DNA of 64,000 bases from CAZOZP01 sp964584325 (GTDB lineage Bacteria; Bacteroidota; Ignavibacteria; Ignavibacteriales; Melioribacteraceae): contig CAZOZP010000003.1 in the NCBI GenBank assembly GCA_964584325.1, forward strand, positions 27,754 through 91,753, in the 5' to 3' direction. Within the stretch, counting starts at the first letter, position 1. Every line of letters starts with the position of its first letter. The translations under genes were made by a program, and so were the position numbers. Of this stretch, positions 33,601-42,951 are shown piece after piece. The notes under the pieces are model-generated. The model made no database searches and was not told the DNA's origin. It saw only the letters and a program-made list of their open reading frames with translations.

Positions 33601-35067
33601 ATGAAATTGAAAAAATATGCGGTTCCTCTCATCTTCCTTTTTACCATACCCCAACTAACTGCTCAAGATTTAAGTATTGCAGAAGCTGTTAAGACCGCAT
33701 TGCTTAACAACGACAGAATTAAAGGCGGGAAAGCTCTGCTGGCTGAAAAAGAAGCAGATGATTTTTCGGCCATAGGAAATTTTCTTCCAAAGATTAATTT
33801 AACCGGGAGCTTTAATCATTTAGACAAACCCATAGAATTCGATCTTAATCCCATTCGCGATGTCATTATTCAGACAAACACAAAGAATCAGCTTGATTTA
33901 CAGAACTTAAGCACTCTTATTCAGACAGGTGCTCCGATGACAGATGCTCAGAAAGCCGCTGCATCTGCATACATCTCTACACAAATGGAAACAGCTATTC
34001 CGTCTTTTATCGTGGGAATAAAGGACCGTAATAATAAGTCCGCTGCTATTTCAGCAATTCAGCCACTTTTTACCGGAGGAAAACTAATTGCGGCCGAGAG
34101 ATATGCTGATGCTGAAAGACAAAGTGCGAGGTTTGAACTTAAAGCTATTGAAAATGAAATTATCAAGGAAACAATAAGCGGCTATCTCAACTGTGTGTTT
34201 ATGGAAGCACTTGTTAAAACACGGCAATCCGTTGTTGAGGCAGTTACAAGGCATAAAATTAACGCGGATAAATTAGTAAAGGAAGGTTTAATTCCAAATT
34301 ACCATTATTATCGGGCCGAGGTTGCACTTTCAGAAGCAGAACGTAATTTGGAAGATGACATAAACACAAGGGAGCTGGCTTATCTTTCATTAAAACATGT
34401 TCTCGGTATAGAAGAAGATGCATCAATTATACTTTCAGATTCACTTTTTTTCAGAGATATTGAAATTAATACTGACAGCCTGCTTACCGATGCAAGGGAG
34501 AACCAGCCTATTTTAATGCTTTTCCGTGAAAAGAAGAAAGCTGCGGCTCAGAATTACAATATTCAAATTTCAAATTTCTTCCCTACTTTTGCAGCCTTCG
34601 GGAAATATGAATTATATCCGGAGCATCTTTCTGTTATGGAACCGAGATGGGTTGTCGGACTTTCACTTCAGTTCAATCTTTTCAACGGTCTTAAAGATTA
34701 CTTTTCAGTTCAGAAGGCTAAATATATTGAATCGAGAACCGAAGCCGCCGAAAGTGATACACAAAGAAAAATAAGTCTTTGGATTTCTAAATCAGCCAAA
34801 GAAGCTTTAAACATGGCCGGTAAATACAAAAGATCCGGTGCTGCAGAAAAAACAGCAATAGAAAACTTACGGATGAATGAATCCAGATTTAATTCCGGAC
34901 TCGGAACTTCACTGGAAGTTATTGATGCCCAGGTAATGTTGGAAAAAATTCGCACAGAGAAGCTTTCATCTCTTCTCGGATATTATAAATCACTAAGTGA
35001 ATTGTATCAGGCAGCGGGAACACCGGAAAAGGTTTTATCCATATGGAATAACAGGAGCAATCAATGA
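33601..35067 (+). CDS. TolC-family outer-membrane efflux protein
   Basis: The 488-residue product starts at 33601 with a signal peptide (KKYAVPLIFLFTIPQLTAQ) and GGAG upstream; an earlier in-frame TTG is rejected. It has two related halves rich in long helices and strands, with the usual NRDxI-like LLNNDRIKGGKALLAEKEAD start and late RFNSGLGTSLEVIDAQ. It forms the outer-membrane exit duct of a tripartite pump with the next three genes, with which it overlaps. Confidence 0.87.
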   Translation: MKLKKYAVPLIFLFTIPQLTAQDLSIAEAVKTALLNNDRIKGGKALLAEKEADDFSAIGNFLPKINLTGSFNHLDKPIEFDLNPIRDVIIQTNTKNQLDLQNLSTLIQTGAPMTDAQKAAASAYISTQMETAIPSFIVGIKDRNNKSAAISAIQPLFTGGKLIAAERYADAERQSARFELKAIENEIIKETISGYLNCVFMEALVKTRQSVVEAVTRHKINADKLVKEGLIPNYHYYRAEVALSEAERNLEDDINTRELAYLSLKHVLGIEEDASIILSDSLFFRDIEINTDSLLTDARENQPILMLFREKKKAAAQNYNIQISNFFPTFAAFGKYELYPEHLSVMEPRWVVGLSLQFNLFNGLKDYFSVQKAKYIESRTEAAESDTQRKISLWISKSAKEALNMAGKYKRSGAAEKTAIENLRMNESRFNSGLGTSLEVIDAQVMLEKIRTEKLSSLLGYYKSLSELYQAAGTPEKVLSIWNNRSNQ

Positions 35068-36047
35068 ATAAATATTTAAAGTACATGGCGGCAGCACTTC
35101 CGATTTTATTAATACTCGGCGGAGTTCTTTTCTTTCTAGCGGATTCAGATGTAAAGGAATTTAATATCACAGGTATAGCCGAAACCACTGAAATTGATAT
35201 TGCATCAAAAATCCCTGGTAGAATCTCCTTCATCTTTTTCAGCGAAGGTTCCACTGTAAAAAAAGGAGATACCATTGCCATAATGGAAAGTCCGGAAATT
35301 TATGCTAAGCTTGAACAAGCACGCGGAGCAATGAATGCCGCCAAAGCAAAATCCGAAATGGCAGAAAAAGGCGCACGAGATGAAGAAAAGGAAGTGGCTT
35401 CAAAACTTTATAATCAAGCAAAGTATCAATTTGAATTAGCTGACAAAACCTGGCAAAGAATATCTAATCTTTACCGCGACAGTGTTATATCTGCTCAGGA
35501 AAAAGATCAGGCTGAGTTTAAATACAGGGCGGCAAAGGCGCAGCTTGAGGAAGCTCAGGCAAAGGTTAAAATGATTAATCTTGGAGCACGTATTGAAGAG
35601 AAATCAGCAGCAGCAGCTCTATATCATCAAGCAGAGAATGCTTTTAATGAAGTATCCTCATATCAAAAAGAGTTAACAATAACTGCACCTGCAGGCGGAG
35701 AGATTTCAAAAAAACTCGCAGATCCGGGCGAAGTTATAGCCGCAGGTTATCCGGTATTCTCCATTATGGTTCCTGAAGATATTTATGCTCTTATTCAGCT
35801 CCGTGAAGACAAAATGAGCAGCGTGAAAATGAACAGCAGGTGTGAAGGATACATTCCGGCATTGAAAGAAACAGTTGATTTTGAAGTAAGCTACATTGCA
35901 CCCATGGCAGATTTTGCCACCTGGAAACCCACAAACCAAAAGGGGGAATTCGATCTGAAAAGTTTTGAAATAAGATTAAAACCGGTTAAAATTCCAAAAG
36001 GATTCAGACCCGGAATGACGGTAAACTTTAAATTCCGGAATAACTGA
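35064..36047 (+). CDS. HlyD-type membrane fusion (adaptor) protein
   Basis: The 327-residue product has an N-terminal membrane anchor (YMAAALPILLILGGVLFFL), a split biotinyl-lipoyl domain (EIDIASKIPGRISFIFFSEGSTV... and APAGGEISKKLADPGEVIAAGY) and a long alpha hairpin between them (about 75-190). It bridges the inner-membrane transporter and the TolC-like duct. It overlaps the TolC gene by four bases (ATGA). Confidence 0.88.
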   Translation: MNKYLKYMAAALPILLILGGVLFFLADSDVKEFNITGIAETTEIDIASKIPGRISFIFFSEGSTVKKGDTIAIMESPEIYAKLEQARGAMNAAKAKSEMAEKGARDEEKEVASKLYNQAKYQFELADKTWQRISNLYRDSVISAQEKDQAEFKYRAAKAQLEEAQAKVKMINLGARIEEKSAAAALYHQAENAFNEVSSYQKELTITAPAGGEISKKLADPGEVIAAGYPVFSIMVPEDIYALIQLREDKMSSVKMNSRCEGYIPALKETVDFEVSYIAPMADFATWKPTNQKGEFDLKSFEIRLKPVKIPKGFRPGMTVNFKFRNN

Positions 36048-37150
36048 TGAGCAGTATTTTGAGAGAATTCAAGTTTCTTTTCAGCAGAAAAAGTCATCTA
36101 GCTTTGCTTGTATTTGTCCCTTTTATACTTTATCCGCTTTTTGCAACAATCTATATCAATGGTGTTGTAAGGGATATTCCAATAGCTGTTCTTGATTACG
36201 ACAATACGCAATTAAGCCGAACAATTATTCGCAGCCTTGATGCAGCCGGTGCAATTAAAGTAGAAAATGCGGTAACAGATATCAGTGAAGCGGAAGTATT
36301 AATCAAATCCGGCAAAGTACAAGCCGCTCTTGTAATCCCGAAAGATACCGAAAGAAAGATTAAATCCGGTAGAAATGCCACTGTGGTACTTTATAAAAAC
36401 AGTACAAACATAGTTATCGGAAATATGATTCTTAAGGATGCTTCAGCAGTTGTAAGAATGATTTCAGGTGCCATAAATATTAAGAGAATCATGGCTAAAG
36501 GAGTTTCGGCAAAACAAGCTTCTGTTTTGGCCAATCCCGTAAAACCGGATACCCAGTCATTGTTTAATCCGGCTTACAGCTATTTGGATTTCCTTGTTGC
36601 TCCTCTCATGCTTTGTGTTCTCCAGATGATTCTTATGCTGTCATCAGCATCATCAATAAACGGAGATAAAAATATGAAATCCGGGCTTTCCGGACCGGTC
36701 ACTAAATTCGTTGCATTTCTAATAATTGCAGCAATCCACCTGGCATTTATCTTCACTTTAATGTTTGTCTTATTGCGTGTTCCATTTTCAGGATGCATAA
36801 TCACAGTCTTTGCATTCTCAATGCTATTTTCTGCAGGAAGTATTTCGATTGGATTGGCAATATCATATTTCGTAAAAGACGAACTATTTGCTGCTGAAAT
36901 AGGCTTGCTGTTCAATACTCCGGCATTTATGTTTTCCGGATTCACATTTCCTTTATGGGGAATGCCGCTTCTTCATAATGTTTTTGCCTTGCTTATTCCC
37001 TTTACGCATTTTCTTAACGGATTTTTGAAAATAAACCGAATGGGTGCTCCAATAAAATATATTTTACCTGAAGCAGGAATACTTCTTCTTTTTGTAATTA
37101 TCCCTATGGTACCCATTATTATTGCAACAAATTTTTCAGGCAAAAAATGA
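36047..37150 (+). CDS. ABC-2 family transporter permease (first)
   Basis: The 367-residue permease has one N-terminal membrane helix, a periplasmic domain of about 130 residues and five to six C-terminal helices, the YhhJ/YbhR layout. GFTFPLWGMP near the end is a family landmark. It overlaps the adaptor gene by one base. No nucleotide-binding subunit is encoded in the operon, so the ATPase must come from elsewhere if this is a classical ABC exporter. Confidence 0.83.
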   Translation: MSSILREFKFLFSRKSHLALLVFVPFILYPLFATIYINGVVRDIPIAVLDYDNTQLSRTIIRSLDAAGAIKVENAVTDISEAEVLIKSGKVQAALVIPKDTERKIKSGRNATVVLYKNSTNIVIGNMILKDASAVVRMISGAINIKRIMAKGVSAKQASVLANPVKPDTQSLFNPAYSYLDFLVAPLMLCVLQMILMLSSASSINGDKNMKSGLSGPVTKFVAFLIIAAIHLAFIFTLMFVLLRVPFSGCIITVFAFSMLFSAGSISIGLAISYFVKDELFAAEIGLLFNTPAFMFSGFTFPLWGMPLLHNVFALLIPFTHFLNGFLKINRMGAPIKYILPEAGILLLFVIIPMVPIIIATNFSGKK

Positions 37151-38331
37151 GATTATTCTTCAGACAGATATTACTCCTGGTTAAGAGAGAAGTGAAAATT
37201 GTAACTTCCGATAAAACAATTGCTGCTTTAATTTTTGCTGCTCCTGTTTTCTTCGGATTATTTTATTCTACAGTCTATTTAAATAAAATCGAAACAGATG
37301 TACCTGTTGGAATAATAAATCTTGACGGCTCTATGCTTTCTGCCGGATTAGTCCGAAATCTTGATGCATCTCAATCCATAAGCATCACACATAATTATAA
37401 CAGCATCGAAGAGATTATCAATGCTGTTTATTCAGATGAAATTCAAGCCGGAATAATAATACCTTCGGATTTCACAGCAAACCTTAAAGGAAATAAAGCC
37501 GCAGTAATAAAGGTATATCTTAACACAACCAAGTTTCTTGTTTCGAATGACATAAATAAAGCAGTTAATGAAGTTACTCTTACAATGGGAGCAGCAGCAA
37601 GATTAAAATATTTTAAGATAAAGGGAAACAATTCAGAACAGTCTATGGAATTAATTGAACCATTAAAATTGGAAATCAATAATATGTTTAATTTCACTGA
37701 AAGCTACGGCGATTTCATTATGCCGGGTTTGCTGGTTCTGATTATTCAGCAGACTTTGCTGTTAGGATTATCATTATCCGCAGCAAAGGAAAACGAATTC
37801 GATACATTCGGTGAAATGCTTAAAATTACAGGCGGAAGCCCACTTAAACTTATTACTGGAAAAATTTCGTTTTACATTCTTTTGTTCTTTGGATATACAG
37901 TATTGTTTTATACTGTACTCTTCCCGATTTTTAAACTCAATTTCAAAGCCCCGGCAGTAGTAGTATTTTTGGTTTCGATTATTAATCTTATTGCTGTGAG
38001 TACTTTTTCTCTTTTTATCGGGAGCTTCTTCAAGAGCAGACTGATTGTTCTGCACATCGTTGCCTTTACATCATTACCTTTTTTTCTCTTCTCAGGGTTC
38101 AGTTGGCCTGCTGAGTCAATGCCGGTTTTGATTAGATACTTGTCTTTTTTAATTCCGGGAACCCACTATCTGAAATACAATACTCTTAGCGTAAGTATGG
38201 GGGCATCATTAAAGGAATCAGCAGAACCGGTATTTTATCTTTCAATAATTGCCGTTGTTTACTTCATAGCAACATATTTCAGGATGAAACATTTATCAAA
38301 GAAATATCATTCTGCTGAGGCAGAGATGTGA
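37147..38331 (+). CDS. ABC-2 family transporter permease (second)
   Basis: The 394-residue protein has the same layout as its neighbour (N-terminal helix, soluble domain, helices; GFSWPAESMP near the end matches the landmark of the first). The two probably form a heterodimer. It overlaps the first permease by four bases. It is the last gene of the operon; no terminator hairpin is obvious before the convergent glycosyltransferase. Confidence 0.83.
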   Translation: MRLFFRQILLLVKREVKIVTSDKTIAALIFAAPVFFGLFYSTVYLNKIETDVPVGIINLDGSMLSAGLVRNLDASQSISITHNYNSIEEIINAVYSDEIQAGIIIPSDFTANLKGNKAAVIKVYLNTTKFLVSNDINKAVNEVTLTMGAAARLKYFKIKGNNSEQSMELIEPLKLEINNMFNFTESYGDFIMPGLLVLIIQQTLLLGLSLSAAKENEFDTFGEMLKITGGSPLKLITGKISFYILLFFGYTVLFYTVLFPIFKLNFKAPAVVVFLVSIINLIAVSTFSLFIGSFFKSRLIVLHIVAFTSLPFFLFSGFSWPAESMPVLIRYLSFLIPGTHYLKYNTLSVSMGASLKESAEPVFYLSIIAVVYFIATYFRMKHLSKKYHSAEAEM

Positions 38332-38400
38332 AAGAATCTCAAATCACTTTATTTGCGATACCATTTTTCTTTACAATTTCAGCAAAAACAAATGAAAATC

Positions 38401-40419
38401 CTAATTCCTGATTTGCCGAATTGTAGCCAGATTTTCTTTTGCCGTTTCATAGTCAGGAAGAATGTCAAGCGCCTTTACAAAATACTCTTCAGCAGCCTTA
38501 TTGTTCTTTTTGAAATATTCCACAACTCCCAGATTAGTAAGAAGCTGAGGGTTTTCAGGGAAAAATTTCAGACCGGTAAGAAAAAGTTCTCCGGCAGTTA
38601 TATAGTCACCTTCCTGAATCTTAATCTCACCGTCATCAATCAGCCGCTTCACCACTTTAGATGTAATTAGTTCAATTCTTGACTCAGGATCCATCAACGA
38701 ACTGATTCTTTTCCACTTTTTAAGGAATGTCTGCCTGTTTCTTTCAAGAATATCACCAAGCGAAGATACCTTATCTAAATACTTCACTTCTCTTAAAGCT
38801 CTGATCGAACCGCTCCATTCGTGCTGATAATTAACTGCCGGTACAACATAGCTTTTCAATCCAGCGCTTCTGATCTGCAGTCCAAGATCCCATTCTTCGA
38901 AATAGCAAGGAGTATAAGCATTTTCAAATTTAAGAAGTTTTTCATGAAAATATTTTGTTTTTACTGCAAAAAGAAATCCGGAAACTGCATCAACCTCTGT
39001 TGGTCCGTTGAAAGAACCTTTGTCGTAGTAAGCAAGATCAGAAGCCGTTTCAAACTTAAAATAAGAACCCTGAGGCCCTGTAATGGCACAATCTTCAAGA
39101 GTGAGAAGCGCCTCTTCAAGTTTCTCCACTGTATCTTTCTGCACGCTAAGATCTGCGTTCAAAATGAATGTAACCGGCGTTGATGAAATATCCAGACCAA
39201 TATTCCATGCACGAGCTACGCCTACATTTTTTTTCATTACGGCATAATAATCTATTCTTGGGTGGTTCTTTAAATCCTCTGCAACATCAGTTGAATTAAA
39301 TATCACTATAAGAGTGCCTTCAATACTTTCGAGATCTTTCAGTAAGGTTTTAATATTCAAATGGCTTGCGGGAGAATAATCCAATACCGGCACAACAAAA
39401 CTTCGCTTCAGCTTATTTATTTTTTCAGTAGTAACTGTAATATTAGTTAGTGACCGTTTTCTCCATTCCGCAGCATCAGGTGTTTCCTTAATCTCGCCAC
39501 TTATTAATTTTATAATTTCATCTGTTCTATGTTTATATGTATGCGCGTTATGAACAATCTGCATTCCTCTTAATGCGATAGCTTCTCTTAAATCATCATT
39601 TTCGAGATAAAACTCTGCCTGCCTGAAAATATTCTTTCCATCGTATAAACCATAGTCTTCACCTGCTATAAACATTTCATCCTGGCCGCTCTTCTCAGCC
39701 ATATCGCAAAAAAGGAATGAGCCGGTGGACATAACTTCAAAGAATCTCATGTTCAAATCATTTAGGATTGCATTGTTAAAAACCATCTTTGATTCTGAGA
39801 ATACTCGTGACATATCAGTCCAGAAACTTCTTTCCTTATAAAGATTGAATCCCCTTGCCAAACCATTAAGAAGTACTTCCCGCCTTGTTCCCGGATGAAC
39901 GGACCCGACAAACCCGATATCGTGTTTTTTTACCTGTGAAAATTTTGAATGAATCTCCGGATCGGCTCCGAGCGGAAGCCAATGCACATTTTTTATACCG
40001 GCCTTTCTGAAATCATCTAAGTATTCTCTTTGGGCAATGAATACATGATCATATACTTTTGATATTTCCAGATGCATCTTAAGGTTTATGTGGCTGTCTA
40101 TAAGGTAACAGGCTTTAGGGATAGGAAGCTTTTCAATATTACGTGGCTGAAATCCTCCGACAGATTCAACCCAGAGTAGAAACTCAGGCTTTTTATTTTC
40201 AGTCTGCCGATTGAAAAGATCGAGAAAATCAGGACTTGCATCAGTACTTATGTTATGATGAACAACCTCAAGCTTCATATTTTCAAGATTCCATTCTTTA
40301 ATTATATGATCAGAAATTGAAGGACCCACTGTAATTACTTCATGCTCCTTTCTCAAGGCTCTTTCAAAATATACGGCAGTTGTTACCGGATAAGAAACAT
40401 AACTAAGCCAGATTTTCAT
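38401..40419 (-). CDS. Multi-domain glycosyltransferase (CgeB-like, GT2-like, TPR)
   Basis: The 672-residue product joins three parts. An N-terminal glycosyltransferase of the CgeB/DUF3880 kind spans about 1-310 (KKHDIGFVGSVHPGTRREVL, then MRFFEVMSTGSFLF). A family-2-like glycosyltransferase covers about 335-560, with a probable metal-binding site in LNADLSV and an acceptor motif EEWDLGLQIRSAG. A C-terminal TPR segment covers about 610-670 (NPQLLTNLGVVEYFKKNNKAA). It probably glycosylates protein or surface polysaccharide. It stands alone, convergent with the efflux operon. Confidence 0.8.
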   Translation of the reverse strand: MKIWLSYVSYPVTTAVYFERALRKEHEVITVGPSISDHIIKEWNLENMKLEVVHHNISTDASPDFLDLFNRQTENKKPEFLLWVESVGGFQPRNIEKLPIPKACYLIDSHINLKMHLEISKVYDHVFIAQREYLDDFRKAGIKNVHWLPLGADPEIHSKFSQVKKHDIGFVGSVHPGTRREVLLNGLARGFNLYKERSFWTDMSRVFSESKMVFNNAILNDLNMRFFEVMSTGSFLFCDMAEKSGQDEMFIAGEDYGLYDGKNIFRQAEFYLENDDLREAIALRGMQIVHNAHTYKHRTDEIIKLISGEIKETPDAAEWRKRSLTNITVTTEKINKLKRSFVVPVLDYSPASHLNIKTLLKDLESIEGTLIVIFNSTDVAEDLKNHPRIDYYAVMKKNVGVARAWNIGLDISSTPVTFILNADLSVQKDTVEKLEEALLTLEDCAITGPQGSYFKFETASDLAYYDKGSFNGPTEVDAVSGFLFAVKTKYFHEKLLKFENAYTPCYFEEWDLGLQIRSAGLKSYVVPAVNYQHEWSGSIRALREVKYLDKVSSLGDILERNRQTFLKKWKRISSLMDPESRIELITSKVVKRLIDDGEIKIQEGDYITAGELFLTGLKFFPENPQLLTNLGVVEYFKKNNKAAEEYFVKALDILPDYETAKENLATIRQIRN

Positions 40420-40528
40420 AATCCCTTCTTATGTAAATGTTATTAAAAATGTTCTAAATATAAGTTTAAGTTTATTCTCATACCACATTAAATTTAATCC
40501 AATTTTGTCATTAGAAAAAAATAATGGC

Positions 40529-40639
40529 AAATCACCTAAAATGATTGCTCGGAATTTTACGGTAAATCAGATTATGCAGAAAATGATGCTGAAACATTTT
40601 TACTGCTAATTTGAATTTAATCATAAAATCACCTAAAAT
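40529..40639. repeat. Two direct copies of AAATCACCTAAAAT
   Basis: The 14-base unit occurs at 40529-40542 and 40626-40639, 97 bases apart, in the 252-base gap upstream of the hydrolase/decarboxylase pair. The rest of the gap is AT-rich with no gene. The copies may be binding sites for a regulator of the downstream pair. Confidence 0.4.
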
Positions 40640-40671
40640 TGTAATTCAATTTCTAAAATAATAGAGATATC

Positions 40672-41517
40672 ATGGCATTTGACCCGGTACGAAATGATGT
40701 TGTTGAGTTTGACAGTGAATACCCTCCGCATCTTGTTCCGTTTAATTTAGTCTCGGAAGAAGACAAAATTCTTGGAACACTTTATATGTCGCAGGGAAAA
40801 GGACCTCATCCAACTGTGATATTGTTACATGGTTTTCCGGGAAATGAGGGAAATGAAGACCTAGCTCATTCAATTAAAAGATTTGGATTTAATGCACTTA
40901 TTTTCCATTACCGGGGATCATGGGGCAGTTCGGGAAATTTCTCTTTTTCCAATGCCTTGAAGGATACAGAAAATGTTCTGGCTTATATTGAGAATCCGAA
41001 TAATGAAGAAGCTGTTCTAAGATACAGAATAGATAAAAGACAATTGATTCTTGCCGGGCATAGTATGGGCGGATTTCTTGCACTTCTTGCCGCATCGGGA
41101 AGAGATTCTGTTAAATCCGCGGCATCTCTTGCCGGATTCAATTTCGGATTCTTTGCAAAATATATCGAAAAGAATCCGGATGTTAAAGATATAACTATGA
41201 GCGGTCTCCAATTCGGTGTAGATGTTTACGGCTCCGCAGAATCCGACTCATTATTCTGCGAAATGATGGAGAACAAGGAATTATTTGATATTATAAATTA
41301 TGCTGATTCATTAAGCAAGAAAAACATACTGCTTGCAGGAGCTTCGTACGATTCAACAGCCCCTGTTGAGATTCACCATACTCCTCTATTGAATGCTTTA
41401 AGGCTTAAGGGCGGAAATCCCGAAAATGCAATAATTCAGAGCGGACATTCATTTGGAAGCCGAAGACTTGAACTCGCTGATGTATTCATAAATTGGTTAA
41501 GAAATATTAAGGAATGA
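40672..41517 (+). CDS. Alpha/beta hydrolase of the prolyl-oligopeptidase-like type
   Basis: The 281-residue product has the oxyanion HGFPGNEGNED (about 53-63), nucleophile elbow GHSMGG, an acidic residue in GASYDSTAPVE and a late catalytic His in QSGHSFGSRR. The long spacing and the N-terminal strand region match the dienelactone/S9-like group without a propeller. The substrate is unknown. It ends one base before the PLP decarboxylase gene, and the two may process a common compound. Confidence 0.78.
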   Translation: MAFDPVRNDVVEFDSEYPPHLVPFNLVSEEDKILGTLYMSQGKGPHPTVILLHGFPGNEGNEDLAHSIKRFGFNALIFHYRGSWGSSGNFSFSNALKDTENVLAYIENPNNEEAVLRYRIDKRQLILAGHSMGGFLALLAASGRDSVKSAASLAGFNFGFFAKYIEKNPDVKDITMSGLQFGVDVYGSAESDSLFCEMMENKELFDIINYADSLSKKNILLAGASYDSTAPVEIHHTPLLNALRLKGGNPENAIIQSGHSFGSRRLELADVFINWLRNIKE

Positions 41518-41518
41518 G

Positions 41519-42943
41519 ATGGCTAATCCTCTTTCAAAAGAGTTTCTAAAAGAAAATTCACTCAAGGCAATAGAAATTATCAACCGTTATTTTGAAGAAC
41601 TTCCGGCAATGCGGGTTGTCCCTGATATAGAGCCGGGTTCAATTGAAAAACAGCTTTCTTCATCTCCTCCTGAACATGCTGAAAATTTTGATAACGTATT
41701 GAAAGATCTCGAGAGTATTATTATTCCCGGACTCACACATTGGAATCATCCCGGCTTTATGGCTTATTTCAATTCTACCGGTGCGCCGGCAGGAATAATT
41801 GCCGACTTCATTTCGTCATCATTCAATATAAACGGAATGCTCTGGAAAACTTCGCCTTCAGCCGAAGAACTTGAAAAAGTAATGATGATTTGGTTCAGAA
41901 AAATGCTCGGCCTCCCTGAAAATTTCTGGGGAATTATTTATGATACTGCTTCTGTGAGTACAATGCATGCAGTTGCCGTCGCAAGAGAGAAAGCTACCGG
42001 ATTTGCTTCTCGCATTAAAGGATTTTCCTGCATAGAAAAAAAGCTTATTCTTTACTGCACGGAATACACTCATTCTTCTGTTGACAGAGCCTGCGCTCTT
42101 CTTGGTATCGGGTTTGAAAATATCCACCGTGTCCCGGTTGATAAAAACTACAGTATGATTCCTTCAGAACTGGAACGAATGATTAAAGAAGATATTGAGA
42201 AAGGTTTCAAACCTTTTTGCGCAGTTGTTACACTCGGTACTACTTCAGTTGCAAGTATAGATCCAATCAAGGAAACGGGAGTCATAACAAACAAATATGG
42301 TTTGTGGCTTCATGTTGACGGAGCATACGGTGCAAATTCAGCTATACTTCCGGAGATGAGACATATTCTTGACGGCATTGAACTAGCAGATTCAATTGTG
42401 ATTAATCCGCATAAATGGATGTTCATTCCTTCAGATTACAGCGCATTCTATACAAAACATCCCGATGACCTGAAAAATACCTTTTCTCTGATTCCCGAGT
42501 ATCTGAAGACAAAAGAGCAGGATGAAACAATTAACTATATGAATTACGGTATCCAATTAGGCAGACGTTTCCGTTCTCTGAAATTCTGGTTTGTTATCCG
42601 AAGTATCGGAATTAAAGGTCTTAGAGAAATTTTCCGGGAACATATCAGCAATGCAAAATATTTTGCTGAAAAGATATCATCTGAACCCGGATTTGAAACT
42701 GCTGCACCTGTTCATCTTGGAACAGTTTGTTTCCGCTACAGAGGAAGTATGACCTCCGTGGAAGAAATCAACGATTATAATCAGAAATTAATGGACCGGA
42801 TTAATTCATACGGAAAGATATTCCTTACTCATACAAAAATTAATAGTGTATTTACTATAAGACTTGTTGCCTCAGGCTTATATACTCATAAAAATAATAT
42901 TGATGATGCACTTGAAACTATAAGAAATGCGGTTAAGGAATAA
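41519..42943 (+). CDS. PLP-dependent aromatic-L-amino-acid decarboxylase family
   Basis: The 474-residue product belongs to the group II decarboxylases. It shows the N-terminal THWNHPGFMAYF segment, an aspartate in LHVDGAYG, and the PLP lysine K299 in NPHKWMF. The length fits DDC/tyrosine decarboxylases (about 470-480). It would convert an aromatic amino acid to an amine and CO2. Substrate identity cannot be read from sequence. The hydrolase upstream is one base away. Confidence 0.88.
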   Translation: MANPLSKEFLKENSLKAIEIINRYFEELPAMRVVPDIEPGSIEKQLSSSPPEHAENFDNVLKDLESIIIPGLTHWNHPGFMAYFNSTGAPAGIIADFISSSFNINGMLWKTSPSAEELEKVMMIWFRKMLGLPENFWGIIYDTASVSTMHAVAVAREKATGFASRIKGFSCIEKKLILYCTEYTHSSVDRACALLGIGFENIHRVPVDKNYSMIPSELERMIKEDIEKGFKPFCAVVTLGTTSVASIDPIKETGVITNKYGLWLHVDGAYGANSAILPEMRHILDGIELADSIVINPHKWMFIPSDYSAFYTKHPDDLKNTFSLIPEYLKTKEQDETINYMNYGIQLGRRFRSLKFWFVIRSIGIKGLREIFREHISNAKYFAEKISSEPGFETAAPVHLGTVCFRYRGSMTSVEEINDYNQKLMDRINSYGKIFLTHTKINSVFTIRLVASGLYTHKNNIDDALETIRNAVKE

Positions 42944-42951
42944 TTCTTCAA

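Noticed and set aside
38353..38670. Plus-strand 105-codon frame
   Set aside because: Most of it overlaps the C-terminal TPR region of the glycosyltransferase on the other strand.
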